A stretch of 64,000 bases of DNA, taken from NCBI RefSeq assembly GCF_947090785.1, contig NZ_OX352320.1, forward strand, positions 620,001 to 684,000, written 5' to 3'. The notes beneath the pieces are model-generated. The model ran no database searches and was not told where the DNA came from. It saw nothing but the letters and a program-made list of their open reading frames with translations. How positions within the stretch are numbered: position 1 is the first letter of the stretch; every line of letters begins with the position of its first letter. The position numbers and the translations under genes were made by a program. Positions 56,577 to 64,000 of this stretch are shown piece by piece. The DNA is from Rheinheimera sp. MM224 (GTDB lineage: Bacteria > Pseudomonadota > Gammaproteobacteria > Enterobacterales > Alteromonadaceae).

Positions 56577-57311
56577 ATGAGCGCAGATTTTGTATTTGGT
56601 ATTCATGCGGTAAGTGCGTTATTTGAACGTGCGCCGGAAGATGTTCTTGAACTTTTTATCTTAAAAGACAAAGACGATCAGCGTTTACAGCCGTTGCTGA
56701 AATTCGCCCGTGATTTTGGCGTATCAGTACAGTACTGCAACCGCAGAGCTTTGGATGAAAAGGTGAATGGCGCGCAGCATCAGGGCGTGGTGGCAAGAGC
56801 CCGCGCTCAGCAAACCGGCAATGAGCAGGATTTAGCCCGTATTATCGCTGAGCAATCCAGTCCTTTTATTCTGATTTTAGATGGCATTACCGACCCACAT
56901 AACTTAGGTGCTATTTTACGTAGTGCTGATGCGGCTGGAGTGCATGCAGTGGTCGCTCCTAAAGACCGTTCAGTCAAAGTGACTCCTGTGGTGCGTAAAG
57001 TGGCTTGTGGCGCTGCTGAAGTAGTGCCTTTTATTACGGTGACTAACCTAGCCCGCACTATTCGTGAGTTAAAAGACGCTGGTATTTGGGTGGTAGGTGC
57101 TGCTGGTGAAACCGACACCACTATTTATCAAACCAAGCTAAATGGTCCTCTGGCCATAGCTTTGGGCGCTGAAGGCGATGGTTTACGCCGTCTGACCCGA
57201 GAGCATTGTGATTCGCTGATGAAGATCCCAATGTTTGGTTCGGTCTCGAGCTTAAACGTATCGGTCGCAACTGGTATCTGCTTATTTGAAGCTGTGCGTC
57301 AGCGCCAGTAA
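56577..57311 (+). CDS. rlmB: 23S rRNA (guanosine2251-2'-O)-methyltransferase
   Basis: RlmB methylates the 2'-OH of G2251 in the peptidyl-transferase loop. The N-terminal substrate-binding domain ([13 protein letters not shown]) precedes the SPOUT knot with [39 protein letters not shown] and [19 protein letters not shown]. The length of 244 residues is the same as E. coli (243). A terminator follows; fumC converges on it. Confidence 0.97.
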   Translation: MSADFVFGIHAVSALFERAPEDVLELFILKDKDDQRLQPLLKFARDFGVSVQYCNRRALDEKVNGAQHQGVVARARAQQTGNEQDLARIIAEQSSPFILILDGITDPHNLGAILRSADAAGVHAVVAPKDRSVKVTPVVRKVACGAAEVVPFITVTNLARTIRELKDAGIWVVGAAGETDTTIYQTKLNGPLAIALGAEGDGLRRLTREHCDSLMKIPMFGSVSSLNVSVATGICLFEAVRQRQ

Positions 57312-57317
57312 AAACTG

Positions 57318-57347
57318 AAAGGGCAGAGTCTTTGCTCTGCCCTTTGC
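57318..57347 (+). terminator. Terminator after rlmB
   Basis: AAAGGGCAGAG and CTCTGCCCTTT with a 6-base loop, 7 bases after the rlmB stop. The downstream T-content is modest. Confidence 0.7.
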
Positions 57348-57370
57348 CTGCTTTTAACCTTGGCTTGCTC

Positions 57371-58735
57371 TTAACCCTGACTTAAAAGGGCTGGATCCAA
57401 TAACTTTTCTAACTCTGCTCTGCTGTAACTGGTTTGTTCCACCGCGACATCAATGACAGGCCGTTTTTCTTTGTAAGCCTGCTTGGCAATATCTGCTGCT
57501 TTTAAATACCCAATCAATGGGTTCAATGCAGTGACCAGAATAGGGTTACGGGACAAGGCTTCGTCAATCTTGTCTTTTTGCACTGTAAAACCTGCTATGG
57601 CTTTTTCGCCTAAGGCAGAGCTTGCTGAACTTAACAGCTCCAGGCTTTGTAAGATGTTATGGGCTATGACGGGCAACATCACATTCAGCTCAAAGTTACC
57701 TGACTGGCCAGCCACTGTAATAGTGGCATCGTTGCCTATCACTTGAGCCGCCACCATAGCCACAGCCTCTGGGATCACCGGGTTCACTTTGCCCGGCATA
57801 ATGGAAGAGCCGGGTTGCAGAGCAGGCAGGGCAATTTCGCCTAAACCTGCTAATGGGCCTGAATTCATCCAGCGTAAGTCATTGGCGATTTTCATTAAAG
57901 CCACAGCCAGCACTTTGGTCGCGCCTGATAAAGCCACAATAGAGTCTTGCGAGCCTAAACTTAAAAAGAAGTTGGAGCTAGGTTTGAATTTTAAACCTGT
58001 CTGGTCGCTTAGCTTCTGACAAAACAAAGCAGCAAAATCCGGATGGGCATTAATACCAGTACCCACTGCTGTGCCGCCCTGAGCCAGCGCTAATACCTGT
58101 TGCTGAGCAAACTCCAGTTGCTGCCGTGCATGGGCAATTTGGGCCTGCCAGCCGGATAACACCTGAGCAAAAGTCACGGGCATCGCATCCATTAAATGAG
58201 TACGGCCTGTTTTGACTATATGACCAACTTCTTGAGCTTTAGTCGCTATCACAGCCTCCAGCCTGGTCAGCGTCTCAATCAACTGATGGTTGGCAACAGC
58301 AGCACTTAAATGAATAGCGGTTGGGATCACATCATTGCTGCTTTGGCCCAGATTAATATGATCGTTAGGGCTAATAGCCAGGCCTGAACTTTTTCCGGAT
58401 AAAGTCGCCAGTACTTCATTCACGTTCATATTGGTACTGGTGCCGGAGCCTGTCTGAAACAAGTCGATAGGGTAGTGCGCCATATCCAGTTCAAGTAGTT
58501 GTTGCTCTGCGGCAGAATTGATCGCCGAAGCAATGTCTGGTTCCAGTAACTTCAGCTCAAGATTGGCGGCAGCTGCAGCTTGTTTTACCCGAAGTACAGC
58601 TTTAATAAAAGCCGGAGGCATCGTCAACTGACTGATTTGAAAGTTATCCAAAGCCCGCTGCGTTTGCGCCTGATACAAGGCCTCTGATGGCAATTGTACT
58701 TCACCCATACTGTCGCGTTCTATTCTGAAACTCAT
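57371..58735 (-). CDS. fumC: Fumarate hydratase class II
   Basis: FumC interconverts fumarate and malate without an Fe-S cluster. Class II signatures are SGTSTNMNVNEVLA, GRTHLMDAMPVTF and the GSSIMPGKVNPVIPEAV loop with the catalytic Ser. The frame is open to 58801, but the ATG at 58735 (MSFRIERDSMGEVQLP) is the family N-terminus and gives 454 residues (467 in E. coli). It converges on rlmB and is divergent from rpsF. No fumA-type gene is in the window. Confidence 0.95.
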   Translation of the reverse strand: MSFRIERDSMGEVQLPSEALYQAQTQRALDNFQISQLTMPPAFIKAVLRVKQAAAAANLELKLLEPDIASAINSAAEQQLLELDMAHYPIDLFQTGSGTSTNMNVNEVLATLSGKSSGLAISPNDHINLGQSSNDVIPTAIHLSAAVANHQLIETLTRLEAVIATKAQEVGHIVKTGRTHLMDAMPVTFAQVLSGWQAQIAHARQQLEFAQQQVLALAQGGTAVGTGINAHPDFAALFCQKLSDQTGLKFKPSSNFFLSLGSQDSIVALSGATKVLAVALMKIANDLRWMNSGPLAGLGEIALPALQPGSSIMPGKVNPVIPEAVAMVAAQVIGNDATITVAGQSGNFELNVMLPVIAHNILQSLELLSSASSALGEKAIAGFTVQKDKIDEALSRNPILVTALNPLIGYLKAADIAKQAYKEKRPVIDVAVEQTSYSRAELEKLLDPALLSQG

Positions 58736-58850
58736 GACGTTATTCCTGTGTATTTCTTGCTCAGTTCGAAATGTTATGGGGGCTTTTCCGTAAAATAGCA
58801 ATATCCCCGGAAAATTCGCGCTATAGCCTGATAAAAATCAGTGTTGCTGC

Positions 58851-58879
58851 TTGTTTTAGCATCAAGAAACCCCTAGAAT
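58851..58879 (+). promoter_or_regulatory. Promoter of the rpsF operon
   Basis: TTGTTT (58851-58856) and TAGAAT (58874-58879) are spaced 17 bases, about 90 bases upstream of the rpsF ATG. The resulting leader contains a stem-loop described separately. Confidence 0.65.
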
Positions 58880-58910
58880 ACTGCCCCTTCGGCCATCCAG
58901 AACGTTCCTT

Positions 58911-58945
58911 GCCTCTATGCGAGTCTGGCCGAGCTCACCCGAGGC
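58911..58945 (+). ncRNA. Candidate S6:S18 ribosomal-protein leader structure
   Basis: In the rpsF leader, GCCTC (58911-58915) pairs with GAGGC (58941-58945), enclosing an inner GAGT/GCTC stem. An unpaired CACCCG on the 3' side includes the CCG trinucleotide. This resembles the S6:S18-binding autoregulatory leader described for rpsF operons in bacteria. The assignment is by eye, without a covariance model. Confidence 0.5.
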
Positions 58946-58967
58946 TAACTAACCGTAAGGAGCTACA

Positions 58968-59345
58968 ATGCGTCATTACGAAATCGTGTTTATGGTTCAC
59001 CCAGATCAAAGTGAACAAGTTCCAGGAATGATCGAGCGTTACACTGGCGCGATCAAAGAAGCTGGTGGTTCAATTCACCGCTTAGAAGACTGGGGCCGTC
59101 GTCAATTAGCTTATCCAATCGAAAAGCTGCACAAAGCTCACTATGTTCTGATGAACGTAGAAGCGCCACAGGCAGTAATTGACGAGCTGGAAACTAACTT
59201 CCGCTTCAACGACGCTGTATTGCGTAACCTGATCATGCGCACTAACACTGCCGTGACTGAGCCATCACCAATGGCCAAGGTACGTGACGAACGTCGTGAC
59301 CGTGCTCCTCGTGATTCAGATGAGCTGGTAGCAAACGACGAGTAA
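58968..59345 (+). CDS. rpsF: 30S ribosomal protein S6
   Basis: S6 binds S18 and the central domain of 16S rRNA. The sequence [67 protein letters not shown] is unmistakable. The acidic C-terminal tail ends in SDELVANDE. The length is 125 residues (131-135 in E. coli). AAGGAG is the RBS. It is the first gene of rpsF-priB-rpsR-rplI. Confidence 0.98.
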   Translation: MRHYEIVFMVHPDQSEQVPGMIERYTGAIKEAGGSIHRLEDWGRRQLAYPIEKLHKAHYVLMNVEAPQAVIDELETNFRFNDAVLRNLIMRTNTAVTEPSPMAKVRDERRDRAPRDSDELVANDE

Positions 59346-59352
59346 TTTGCAG

Positions 59353-59658
59353 ATGGACAATAGCCTGGTTGTGACTGGCATTATATGCCGTCAGGTCGAC
59401 CACAGCGAAAGTCCGGCCGGTATTCCTCACAGTTATTTAGTGATTGAGCACCAATCGGTGCAGCAGGAAGCCGGATTTAACCGTCAGGTTTATGTCAGAT
59501 TACAAGTAGTCTGTGCAGGAGCCGGGTTGACGCAACAAACTCACAATTTGAAACTGGGAAACAAAGTTCGGGTGACAGGTTTTTTAAACCGGCATCAGAG
59601 CCGCAGCGGTCAGTCTAAACTGGTGTTGCATGCCCAACAGATTGAAATATTAAGTTAG
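59353..59658 (+). CDS. priB: Primosomal replication protein N (PriB)
   Basis: PriB is a single-stranded DNA-binding OB-fold dimer that helps PriA reload DnaB at stalled forks. The 101-residue sequence ([56 protein letters not shown]) fits PriB (104 residues in E. coli). The frame also opens with a TTG at 59347; the ATG at 59353 is preferred. Its position between rpsF and rpsR is conserved. Confidence 0.93.
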   Translation: MDNSLVVTGIICRQVDHSESPAGIPHSYLVIEHQSVQQEAGFNRQVYVRLQVVCAGAGLTQQTHNLKLGNKVRVTGFLNRHQSRSGQSKLVLHAQQIEILS

Positions 59659-59668
59659 GAGAAGTTTC

Positions 59669-59896
59669 ATGGCTCGTTATTTCCGTCGCCGTAAATTCTG
59701 CCGTTTCTCTGCAGAAGGCGTGATTGAGATCGATTACAAAGATACAGCTACGTTAAAAAATTATGTCACTGAAAGTGGCAAAATTGTCCCAAGCCGTATC
59801 ACTGGTACCAGCGCTAAGTATCAACGTCAATTAGCTCGCGCTATCAAACGCGCCCGCTACCTGGCCTTGTTACCATACAGCGATTCACATAGCTAA
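59669..59896 (+). CDS. rpsR: 30S ribosomal protein S18
   Basis: This is a 75-residue basic protein of the small subunit that binds with S6. [70 protein letters not shown] is nearly identical to E. coli S18. Its RBS is TAGGAG. Confidence 0.98.
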   Translation: MARYFRRRKFCRFSAEGVIEIDYKDTATLKNYVTESGKIVPSRITGTSAKYQRQLARAIKRARYLALLPYSDSHS

Positions 59897-59934
59897 CAGC
59901 GACTGGTTAAACCGTATACAGAGAGGGTATTACA

Positions 59935-60387
59935 ATGGAAATTATTCTGTTGGACAAAGTTGCTAACCTTGGTGGTTTAGGCGACAACGTAACTGTTAAA
60001 TCTGGTTATGCTCGTAACTTCTTATTCCCACAAGGAAAAGCAGTTCCAGCTACCAAAGCTAACATCGAAAAATTTGAACAGCGTCGTGCTGAGTTAGAAG
60101 CCAAACTGGCTGAAACTTTAGCAACTTCTCAAGCTCGCGCTGAGAAGATCGCTGCTCTGGCTGAAGTAACAGTTGCTTCTAAAGCTGGTGACGAAGGCAA
60201 ATTGTTCGGTTCAGTTGGTACACGTGATATCGCTGATGCTATCACTGCTGCAGGTGTTGCAGTAACGAAAGCAGAAGTGAAGTTACCTAACGGTACTATC
60301 CGTGAAACTGGCGAATTCAACATCGCACTGCAGTTACACGCAGAAGTAACAGCTACTATCAAAGTAGTAGTGGTTGCTGAGGCTTAA
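59935..60387 (+). CDS. rplI: 50S ribosomal protein L9
   Basis: L9 binds 23S rRNA near L1. The N-terminal domain [40 protein letters not shown], the long connecting helix and the C-terminal domain with [16 protein letters not shown] are present. The length of 150 residues is standard (149 in E. coli). It ends the ribosomal operon. Confidence 0.98.
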   Translation: MEIILLDKVANLGGLGDNVTVKSGYARNFLFPQGKAVPATKANIEKFEQRRAELEAKLAETLATSQARAEKIAALAEVTVASKAGDEGKLFGSVGTRDIADAITAAGVAVTKAEVKLPNGTIRETGEFNIALQLHAEVTATIKVVVVAEA

Positions 60388-60394
60388 TAAGCCT

Positions 60395-60422
60395 TTTGGG
60401 CACACAGTTTTGTGTGCCCAAT
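60395..60422 (+). terminator. Hairpin after rplI
   Basis: TTGGGCACACA and TGTGTGCCCAA enclose a short loop 8 bases after the rplI stop. Only a weak T-tract follows, so termination may be partial. Confidence 0.6.
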
Positions 60423-60579
60423 CCCTTCCCGCTTTACCTTCGCTTTACGCTAAAAAAATTCCGCTTAACTGATTTTTCCAAACCTTGATACATGCTTTAA
60501 TGGTAGGCTATCGCTCCCATGCAGAGCTGCTATATCTTGGGTATACAAGCCTGTCGCAATTTCTAGAACTTCTGGTGTT

Positions 60580-61971
60580 ATGGACAATAAGCAAAGAGAT
60601 AAACAAGTCGCTGCGGTAAAAATGCCGCCACATTCCATTGAAGCCGAGCAATCCGTCTTAGGCGGCTTAATGCTGGACAATGATGCCTGGGACAAAGTCT
60701 CGGAAAAGGTGGTGGAGCAGGACTTCTATTTACGTTCGCACCGCTTTATTTTTTCCGCCATGTCGCGGGTGGCTGAAGCTAACCAGCCGATCGACTTAAT
60801 TACTGTTTCCGAAACCTTAGAACGCAGTCAGCAATTAGCTGACGTCGGCGGTTTTGCTTATTTAGGTGAAATTGCTAAAAACACCCCAAGTGCGGCCAAT
60901 ATTCTGGCTTATGCCGACATAGTGCGTGAGCGCGCCGTGGTGCGGGATATGATTTCTGTAGCGCACGATATTGCCGATGCTGGCTACGACCCACAAGGCC
61001 GTAACAGTGCTGAGCTTTTGGACTTCGCTGAGACTAAAGTATTTAAAATTGCTGAACAGCGCGCTAACTCGAATGAAGGCCCTGAGCCTATCAACAGCAT
61101 CCTGTCGAAAACCATAGATAAAATAGATGAGCTGTTCCGTAACCCAAGCGCCGGTGGTTTAACTGGTGTATCCACTGGTTATATGGATCTGGACAAAATG
61201 ACCAACGGTATGCAGCCGTCGGATCTAATCATAGTTGCGGCTCGTCCTTCTATGGGTAAAACCACTTTTGCGATGAACCTGTGCGAACACGCTGCTATTA
61301 CCAGTGACAAACCTGTGCTTATTTTCAGCTTAGAGATGCCGTCCGAACAAATTATGATGAGGATGCTGGCGTCTTTAGGCCGTATTGACCAAACCAAAGT
61401 GCGGACAGGCCAGCTGGACGACGAAGATTGGGCGCGTTTATCGTCCGCCATCGAACTTCTGAACAGCAAAGGCAAAATGTATATCGATGACGCCTCGGGT
61501 TTAACACCGACTGAAGTCCGTTCCCGTGCCCGTCGTGTGGCGCGTGAGCATGGTGGCCTGAGTATGATCATGGTCGACTACCTGCAGCTGATGACAGTGC
61601 CTGGCTTATCGGAAAACCGTACTTTAGAAATCGCCGAAATTTCGCGTTCACTCAAAGCGTTAGCCAAAGAGTTAAAAGTGCCTGTGGTTGCCTTATCGCA
61701 GCTAAACCGTAGTTTGGAGCAACGGGCCGACAAGCGTCCGGTAAACTCCGACTTACGTGAATCCGGTTCTATCGAGCAGGATGCCGACTTAATTATGTTT
61801 ATCTACCGTGATGAGGTGTATCACGACGACAGCCCGGATAAAGGCACGGCGGAAGTAATTATAGGTAAACAGCGTAACGGTCCTATAGGTCGTATTCGCC
61901 TGACCTTCCATGGCCGCTATTCACGTTTTGACAACTACGCCGGTACAGCCCGTTTTGAGGACGAGTATTAA
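60580..61971 (+). CDS. dnaB: Replicative DNA helicase DnaB
   Basis: DnaB is the hexameric 5'-3' helicase of the replication fork. The N-terminal domain (PPHSIEAEQSVLGGLMLDNDAWD) is followed by a linker and a RecA-like domain with Walker A ARPSMGKTTFAMN (about residue 225) and Walker B MIMVDYLQLM. Motifs LSRSL-like LSQLNRSLEQR and DLRESGSIEQDAD follow. The length of 463 residues is close to E. coli (471). Its stop overlaps the alr start by 1 base. No intein is present. The RBS is weak. Confidence 0.97.
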   Translation: MDNKQRDKQVAAVKMPPHSIEAEQSVLGGLMLDNDAWDKVSEKVVEQDFYLRSHRFIFSAMSRVAEANQPIDLITVSETLERSQQLADVGGFAYLGEIAKNTPSAANILAYADIVRERAVVRDMISVAHDIADAGYDPQGRNSAELLDFAETKVFKIAEQRANSNEGPEPINSILSKTIDKIDELFRNPSAGGLTGVSTGYMDLDKMTNGMQPSDLIIVAARPSMGKTTFAMNLCEHAAITSDKPVLIFSLEMPSEQIMMRMLASLGRIDQTKVRTGQLDDEDWARLSSAIELLNSKGKMYIDDASGLTPTEVRSRARRVAREHGGLSMIMVDYLQLMTVPGLSENRTLEIAEISRSLKALAKELKVPVVALSQLNRSLEQRADKRPVNSDLRESGSIEQDADLIMFIYRDEVYHDDSPDKGTAEVIIGKQRNGPIGRIRLTFHGRYSRFDNYAGTARFEDEY

Positions 61972-63056
61972 TGAGTCGTCGTCCACAGGCCCGCATTGAT
62001 TTAGCGGCCTTATTGCATAATTTACAACAAGTCCGTGCTGCAGCTCCGAATAGTAAAGTGCTGGCGGTATTAAAAGCCAACGCCTATGGCCATGGTTTAC
62101 TGAAAGTGGCCGAACAGCTAAAAGACGCCAGTGCTTTTGGTGTGGCCCGTATCGATGAAGCCTTGATGCTGCGCGCTGGTGGCATAGTCAAACCTATAGT
62201 ACTGCTGGAAGGTTTTTTCCATGCGGACGAATTGCCGCAAGTGGTTGCCAGTAACTTGCAGGTGGTAGTGCATCATCCAAGTCAGGTTGAGGCACTGGTT
62301 GCAGCTGCATTGGATTCACCTGTGCATGTCTGGCTAAAAATGGACAGCGGTATGCACCGCTTAGGTTTATTACCGGAGCAGTTTCTGCAGGCCTATCAGC
62401 AGTTGTGCCAAAGCCCGAATGTGATCCAGCCGATGCGGCTGATGACTCATTTTGCCAGCGCTGATGAACTGACTGTTGATAGCACCCAACAGCAGATCGA
62501 TCTTTTTATGAAAACTGTTGAAGGTTTGGCTGGCGAGCTTTGTCTGGCCAATTCTGCCGGCACTCTTGCCTGGCCGCAAAGTCATGGCCACTGGATCCGT
62601 CCCGGTTTAGCTTTATACGGCGTTTCGCCGATGGAGCAGGGCAGGGCTGAGCAACATCAGTTAAAAGCCGTGATGAGCTTTAGCAGCAGCGTGATTGCTG
62701 TGCGTGACGTCAAGCAAGGTGACAAAGTAGGTTATGGCGGTACCTGGACTGCGCCTGCTGATACCCGCGTGGCAGTTGTAGCTGTTGGTTATGGTGATGG
62801 TTATCCAAGAGCGGCAAGCAATGGCTGTCCTGTACTGATTAAAGGCCAACGTTATCCGATAGTTGGACGTGTCTCTATGGATATGACCACAGTAGATATT
62901 GGCAATGCTGATGTGCAGATTGGTGACGAAGTGCTGTTATGGGGCGCTAATTTGCCGGTCGAAGAAATTGCAGAGCAGGTGCAGACTATTCCTTACGAGT
63001 TGCTATGTAATATCACCAGCAGGGTCGAATTCCGCTATCTGAATGCAGAATCCTAA
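61971..63056 (+). CDS. alr: Alanine racemase
   Basis: Alr makes D-alanine for peptidoglycan. The PLP-binding Lys is in VLKANAYGHG (about residue 34). The opposite catalytic base Tyr is in VGYGGTWTAP, followed by VAVGYGDGYPR, and the C-terminal VGRVSMDMTTVD. The length of 361 residues is typical (359 in E. coli). The dnaB-alr order is the same as in E. coli. A terminator follows. Confidence 0.96.
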   Translation: MSRRPQARIDLAALLHNLQQVRAAAPNSKVLAVLKANAYGHGLLKVAEQLKDASAFGVARIDEALMLRAGGIVKPIVLLEGFFHADELPQVVASNLQVVVHHPSQVEALVAAALDSPVHVWLKMDSGMHRLGLLPEQFLQAYQQLCQSPNVIQPMRLMTHFASADELTVDSTQQQIDLFMKTVEGLAGELCLANSAGTLAWPQSHGHWIRPGLALYGVSPMEQGRAEQHQLKAVMSFSSSVIAVRDVKQGDKVGYGGTWTAPADTRVAVVAVGYGDGYPRAASNGCPVLIKGQRYPIVGRVSMDMTTVDIGNADVQIGDEVLLWGANLPVEEIAEQVQTIPYELLCNITSRVEFRYLNAES

Positions 63057-63060
63057 ATAG

Positions 63061-63089
63061 CAAAAAGCCGACTGAAGTCGGCTTTTTTG
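63061..63089. terminator. Bidirectional terminator between alr and cheX
   Basis: AAAAAGCCGAC, TGAA loop, GTCGGCTTTTTTG. Both converging genes end in this hairpin. Confidence 0.9.
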
Positions 63090-63104
63090 TAAGCACAGAT
63101 CAAA

Positions 63105-63569
63105 TTATTCGTCGAAGCTGACTTCAATAAACACTTTGCCGAAGTCTGAATCAAATGGCATCAGAATTTTCGCGCCAGTGGTTTTATGAGTGATGGTGTG
63201 GCCTTTACCTGATACGACAACAGGGGTCGCCATGCTGAATTCGTGGCCTTTTTCGCCAAGAATACGCTTCGCACCACCAGTGACCATATTAGTGATTTCG
63301 CCGACCATATCAGTGACGTCTTCATTAATTTTGTCAGGTTTTTCGCCTAACATTCTGGACATGATTTCCAGCGCTAAAGATTCTTCAAAAGTGACTGAGA
63401 ACGACCCTTTTGTGGTTGGGCCTATCATACCAATCAAACCTGATACTTCACCGCGAGCCTGTTCGTCTTTCTTTAATCGTGGCTGCCCTGGCACAATTTT
63501 AGTATTGGCCATGGTACCTAACACATTGACTAACGAAGAGAGAAACGGATTTACATACTCAACATTCAT
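63105..63569 (-). CDS. cheX: Chemotaxis phosphatase CheX
   Basis: This 154-residue protein belongs to the CheC/CheX/FliY phosphatase family, which dephosphorylates CheY-P and so terminates the tumbling or reversal signal. The active-site motif E-x2-N is present in DMVGEITNMVTGGAKRIL (about residue 92). The N-terminus MNVEYVNPFLSSLVNVLGTMA is typical of CheX. It has no membrane segment. It stands alone on the minus strand between alr and zur. Its 178-base upstream region contains a 12-base palindrome (63631-63642). Confidence 0.92.
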   Translation of the reverse strand: MNVEYVNPFLSSLVNVLGTMANTKIVPGQPRLKKDEQARGEVSGLIGMIGPTTKGSFSVTFEESLALEIMSRMLGEKPDKINEDVTDMVGEITNMVTGGAKRILGEKGHEFSMATPVVVSGKGHTITHKTTGAKILMPFDSDFGKVFIEVSFDE

Positions 63570-63630
63570 TTAATTAGCCTGTTCGGAGTCTGGACCTGAT
63601 TGCATTGCCAACTTCAAGATTAGGTGGCTA

Positions 63631-63642
63631 TGTTATATAACA
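63631..63642. other. Palindrome upstream of cheX
   Basis: TGTTATATAACA is a perfect 12-base palindrome. It resembles half-sites of the Zur operator, but the spacing is 3 bases shorter than the consensus. It might also be part of a -10 region. The role is unknown. Confidence 0.35.
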
Positions 63643-63702
63643 CAAGTCTAGCTTATTGTTTTGGTATGAATTTTTCTAAGTTATTTACAATTTTATGCTG
63701 TT

Positions 63703-63731
63703 CTGGTCACTAAAATAGCCAGTGTGACCAG
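63703..63731. other. Inverted repeat after zur
   Basis: CTGGTCAC and GTGACCAG are perfect 8-base arms with a 13-base loop, 17 bases after the zur stop. There is no T-run on the zur strand, so a terminator role is possible but weak. Confidence 0.4.
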
Positions 63732-63747
63732 AAGGCGTCAAGAGGAT

Positions 63748-64000
63748 TCAGTCGTTTGACGCTTTTTTCAGACAGCTTTGGCAACTTCCATGAGCTTCCA
63801 CAGTTTGTCTTTGAATTAAAAAGCCTTTTTCTGAGGCTAATTTAACAAATTCTTGCTGCAATGGGGAGGAATGCAATTCTTCCACATGGCCACACTGATC
63901 ACAGATCAACAATTGCGCTGGGTGATGCTGTTCAAAGTGATGGCAAAGCAAAAAAGCGTTGGTTGATTCAATTTTGTGAATAAAACCCTGCTCAGTCAGA
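63748..64000 (-). CDS. zur: Zinc uptake regulator Zur, 3' part
   Basis: This is the C-terminal 84 residues of a Fur-family repressor; the rest lies beyond the right window edge. The stretch LTEQGFIHKIESTNAFLLCHHFEQHHPAQLLICDQCGHVEE closely resembles E. coli Zur (GFVHRIESTNAYVVCH). The C-x2-C pairs CDQC and CQSC form the structural zinc site, and HH/HHF motifs are the regulatory site candidates. Zur with Zn2+ represses zinc uptake and ribosomal-paralogue genes. A Zur-like box at 35596-35610 could be one of its targets. Confidence 0.93.
   Translation of the reverse strand, partial: LTEQGFIHKIESTNAFLLCHHFEQHHPAQLLICDQCGHVEELHSSPLQQEFVKLASEKGFLIQRQTVEAHGSCQSCLKKASND

Noticed and set aside
60485..60513. 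TTGATA as the -35 of a dnaB promoter
   Set aside because: No acceptable -10 occurs at 16-18 bases, so I did not list it.
63631..63642. TGTTATATAACA as a Zur operator for cheX
   Set aside because: The two half-sites are 3 bases too close for the Zur consensus, and cheX has no zinc link.
63735..63768. GCGTCAA/TTGACGC stem followed by six T at the end of zur
   Set aside because: It reads as a terminator on the plus strand, but no plus-strand gene lies upstream, and it overlaps the zur coding end. Function is doubtful.

Overview
The window is a chromosomal stretch of a gammaproteobacterium. Gene order and protein sequence resemble Alteromonadales/Chromatiales-type marine or freshwater bacteria such as Rheinheimera or Alishewanella; this placement is from memory of families, not from a search. 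Support comes from E. coli-like housekeeping blocks (ftsY-ftsE-ftsX-rpoH, gpmI-envC-yibQ, yibN-grxC-secB-gpsA, cpxRA with fieF nearby, ntrBC-glnA, rsgA/orn, tsaE-amiB-mutL-miaA-hfq-hflX-hflK-hflC-purA-rnr-rlmB, rpsF-priB-rpsR-rplI, dnaB-alr). It is also supported by the sodium-motor gene motX and the chemotaxis phosphatase gene cheX, typical of polar-flagellated marine gammaproteobacteria. No prophage, IS element, CRISPR array or integron was seen; coding density is high.

Layout. 1-5.7 kb: rsmD fragment, ftsYEX, an EAL/HDOD signalling gene and rpoH. 5.7-12 kb: yibQ, envC and gpmI (minus), then yibN, grxC, secB and gpsA (plus), ending in a tandem array of palindromic repeats. 12-16 kb: a 1296-residue membrane sensor with a degenerate GGDEF and an intact EAL domain, where E. 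coli has cysE. 16-21.4 kb: trmL, fieF, pldB and the Cpx-like envelope-stress genes cpxA, cpxR and cpxP/spy. 21.4-26.9 kb: accessory genes (chemoreceptor, LysR regulator, M24 peptidase, membrane protein, lipoprotein). 27-31.8 kb: the nitrogen regulon ntrC-ntrB-(DUF4124)-glnA with NtrC boxes and a sigma-54 promoter. 32-39.4 kb: typA, small uncharacterised genes, a MerC-domain gene, ugpQ, psd, rsgA and orn. 39.5-39.7 kb: two identical tRNA-Gly genes. 39.9-57.3 kb: thioesterase-like gene, DUF1289 gene, queG, then the long tsaE-to-rlmB block. 57.4-64 kb: fumC, the rpsF ribosomal operon, dnaB, alr, cheX and the 3' part of zur.

The most notable regulatory signals are four. (1) A perfect CIRCE/HrcA inverted repeat lies in the rpoH leader. 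(2) A phased array of NtrC-like sites lies upstream of the glnA sigma-54 promoter, with further NtrC boxes at ntrB. (3) A Zur-like box precedes a MerC-domain gene, and zur itself is at the window edge. (4) A 120-140 bp palindromic intergenic repeat occurs in tandem at 11.8-12.2 kb and again at 31.9 kb. Starts were moved from the longest open frame where a ribosome-binding site, signal peptide or family length argued for it; each such choice is stated.
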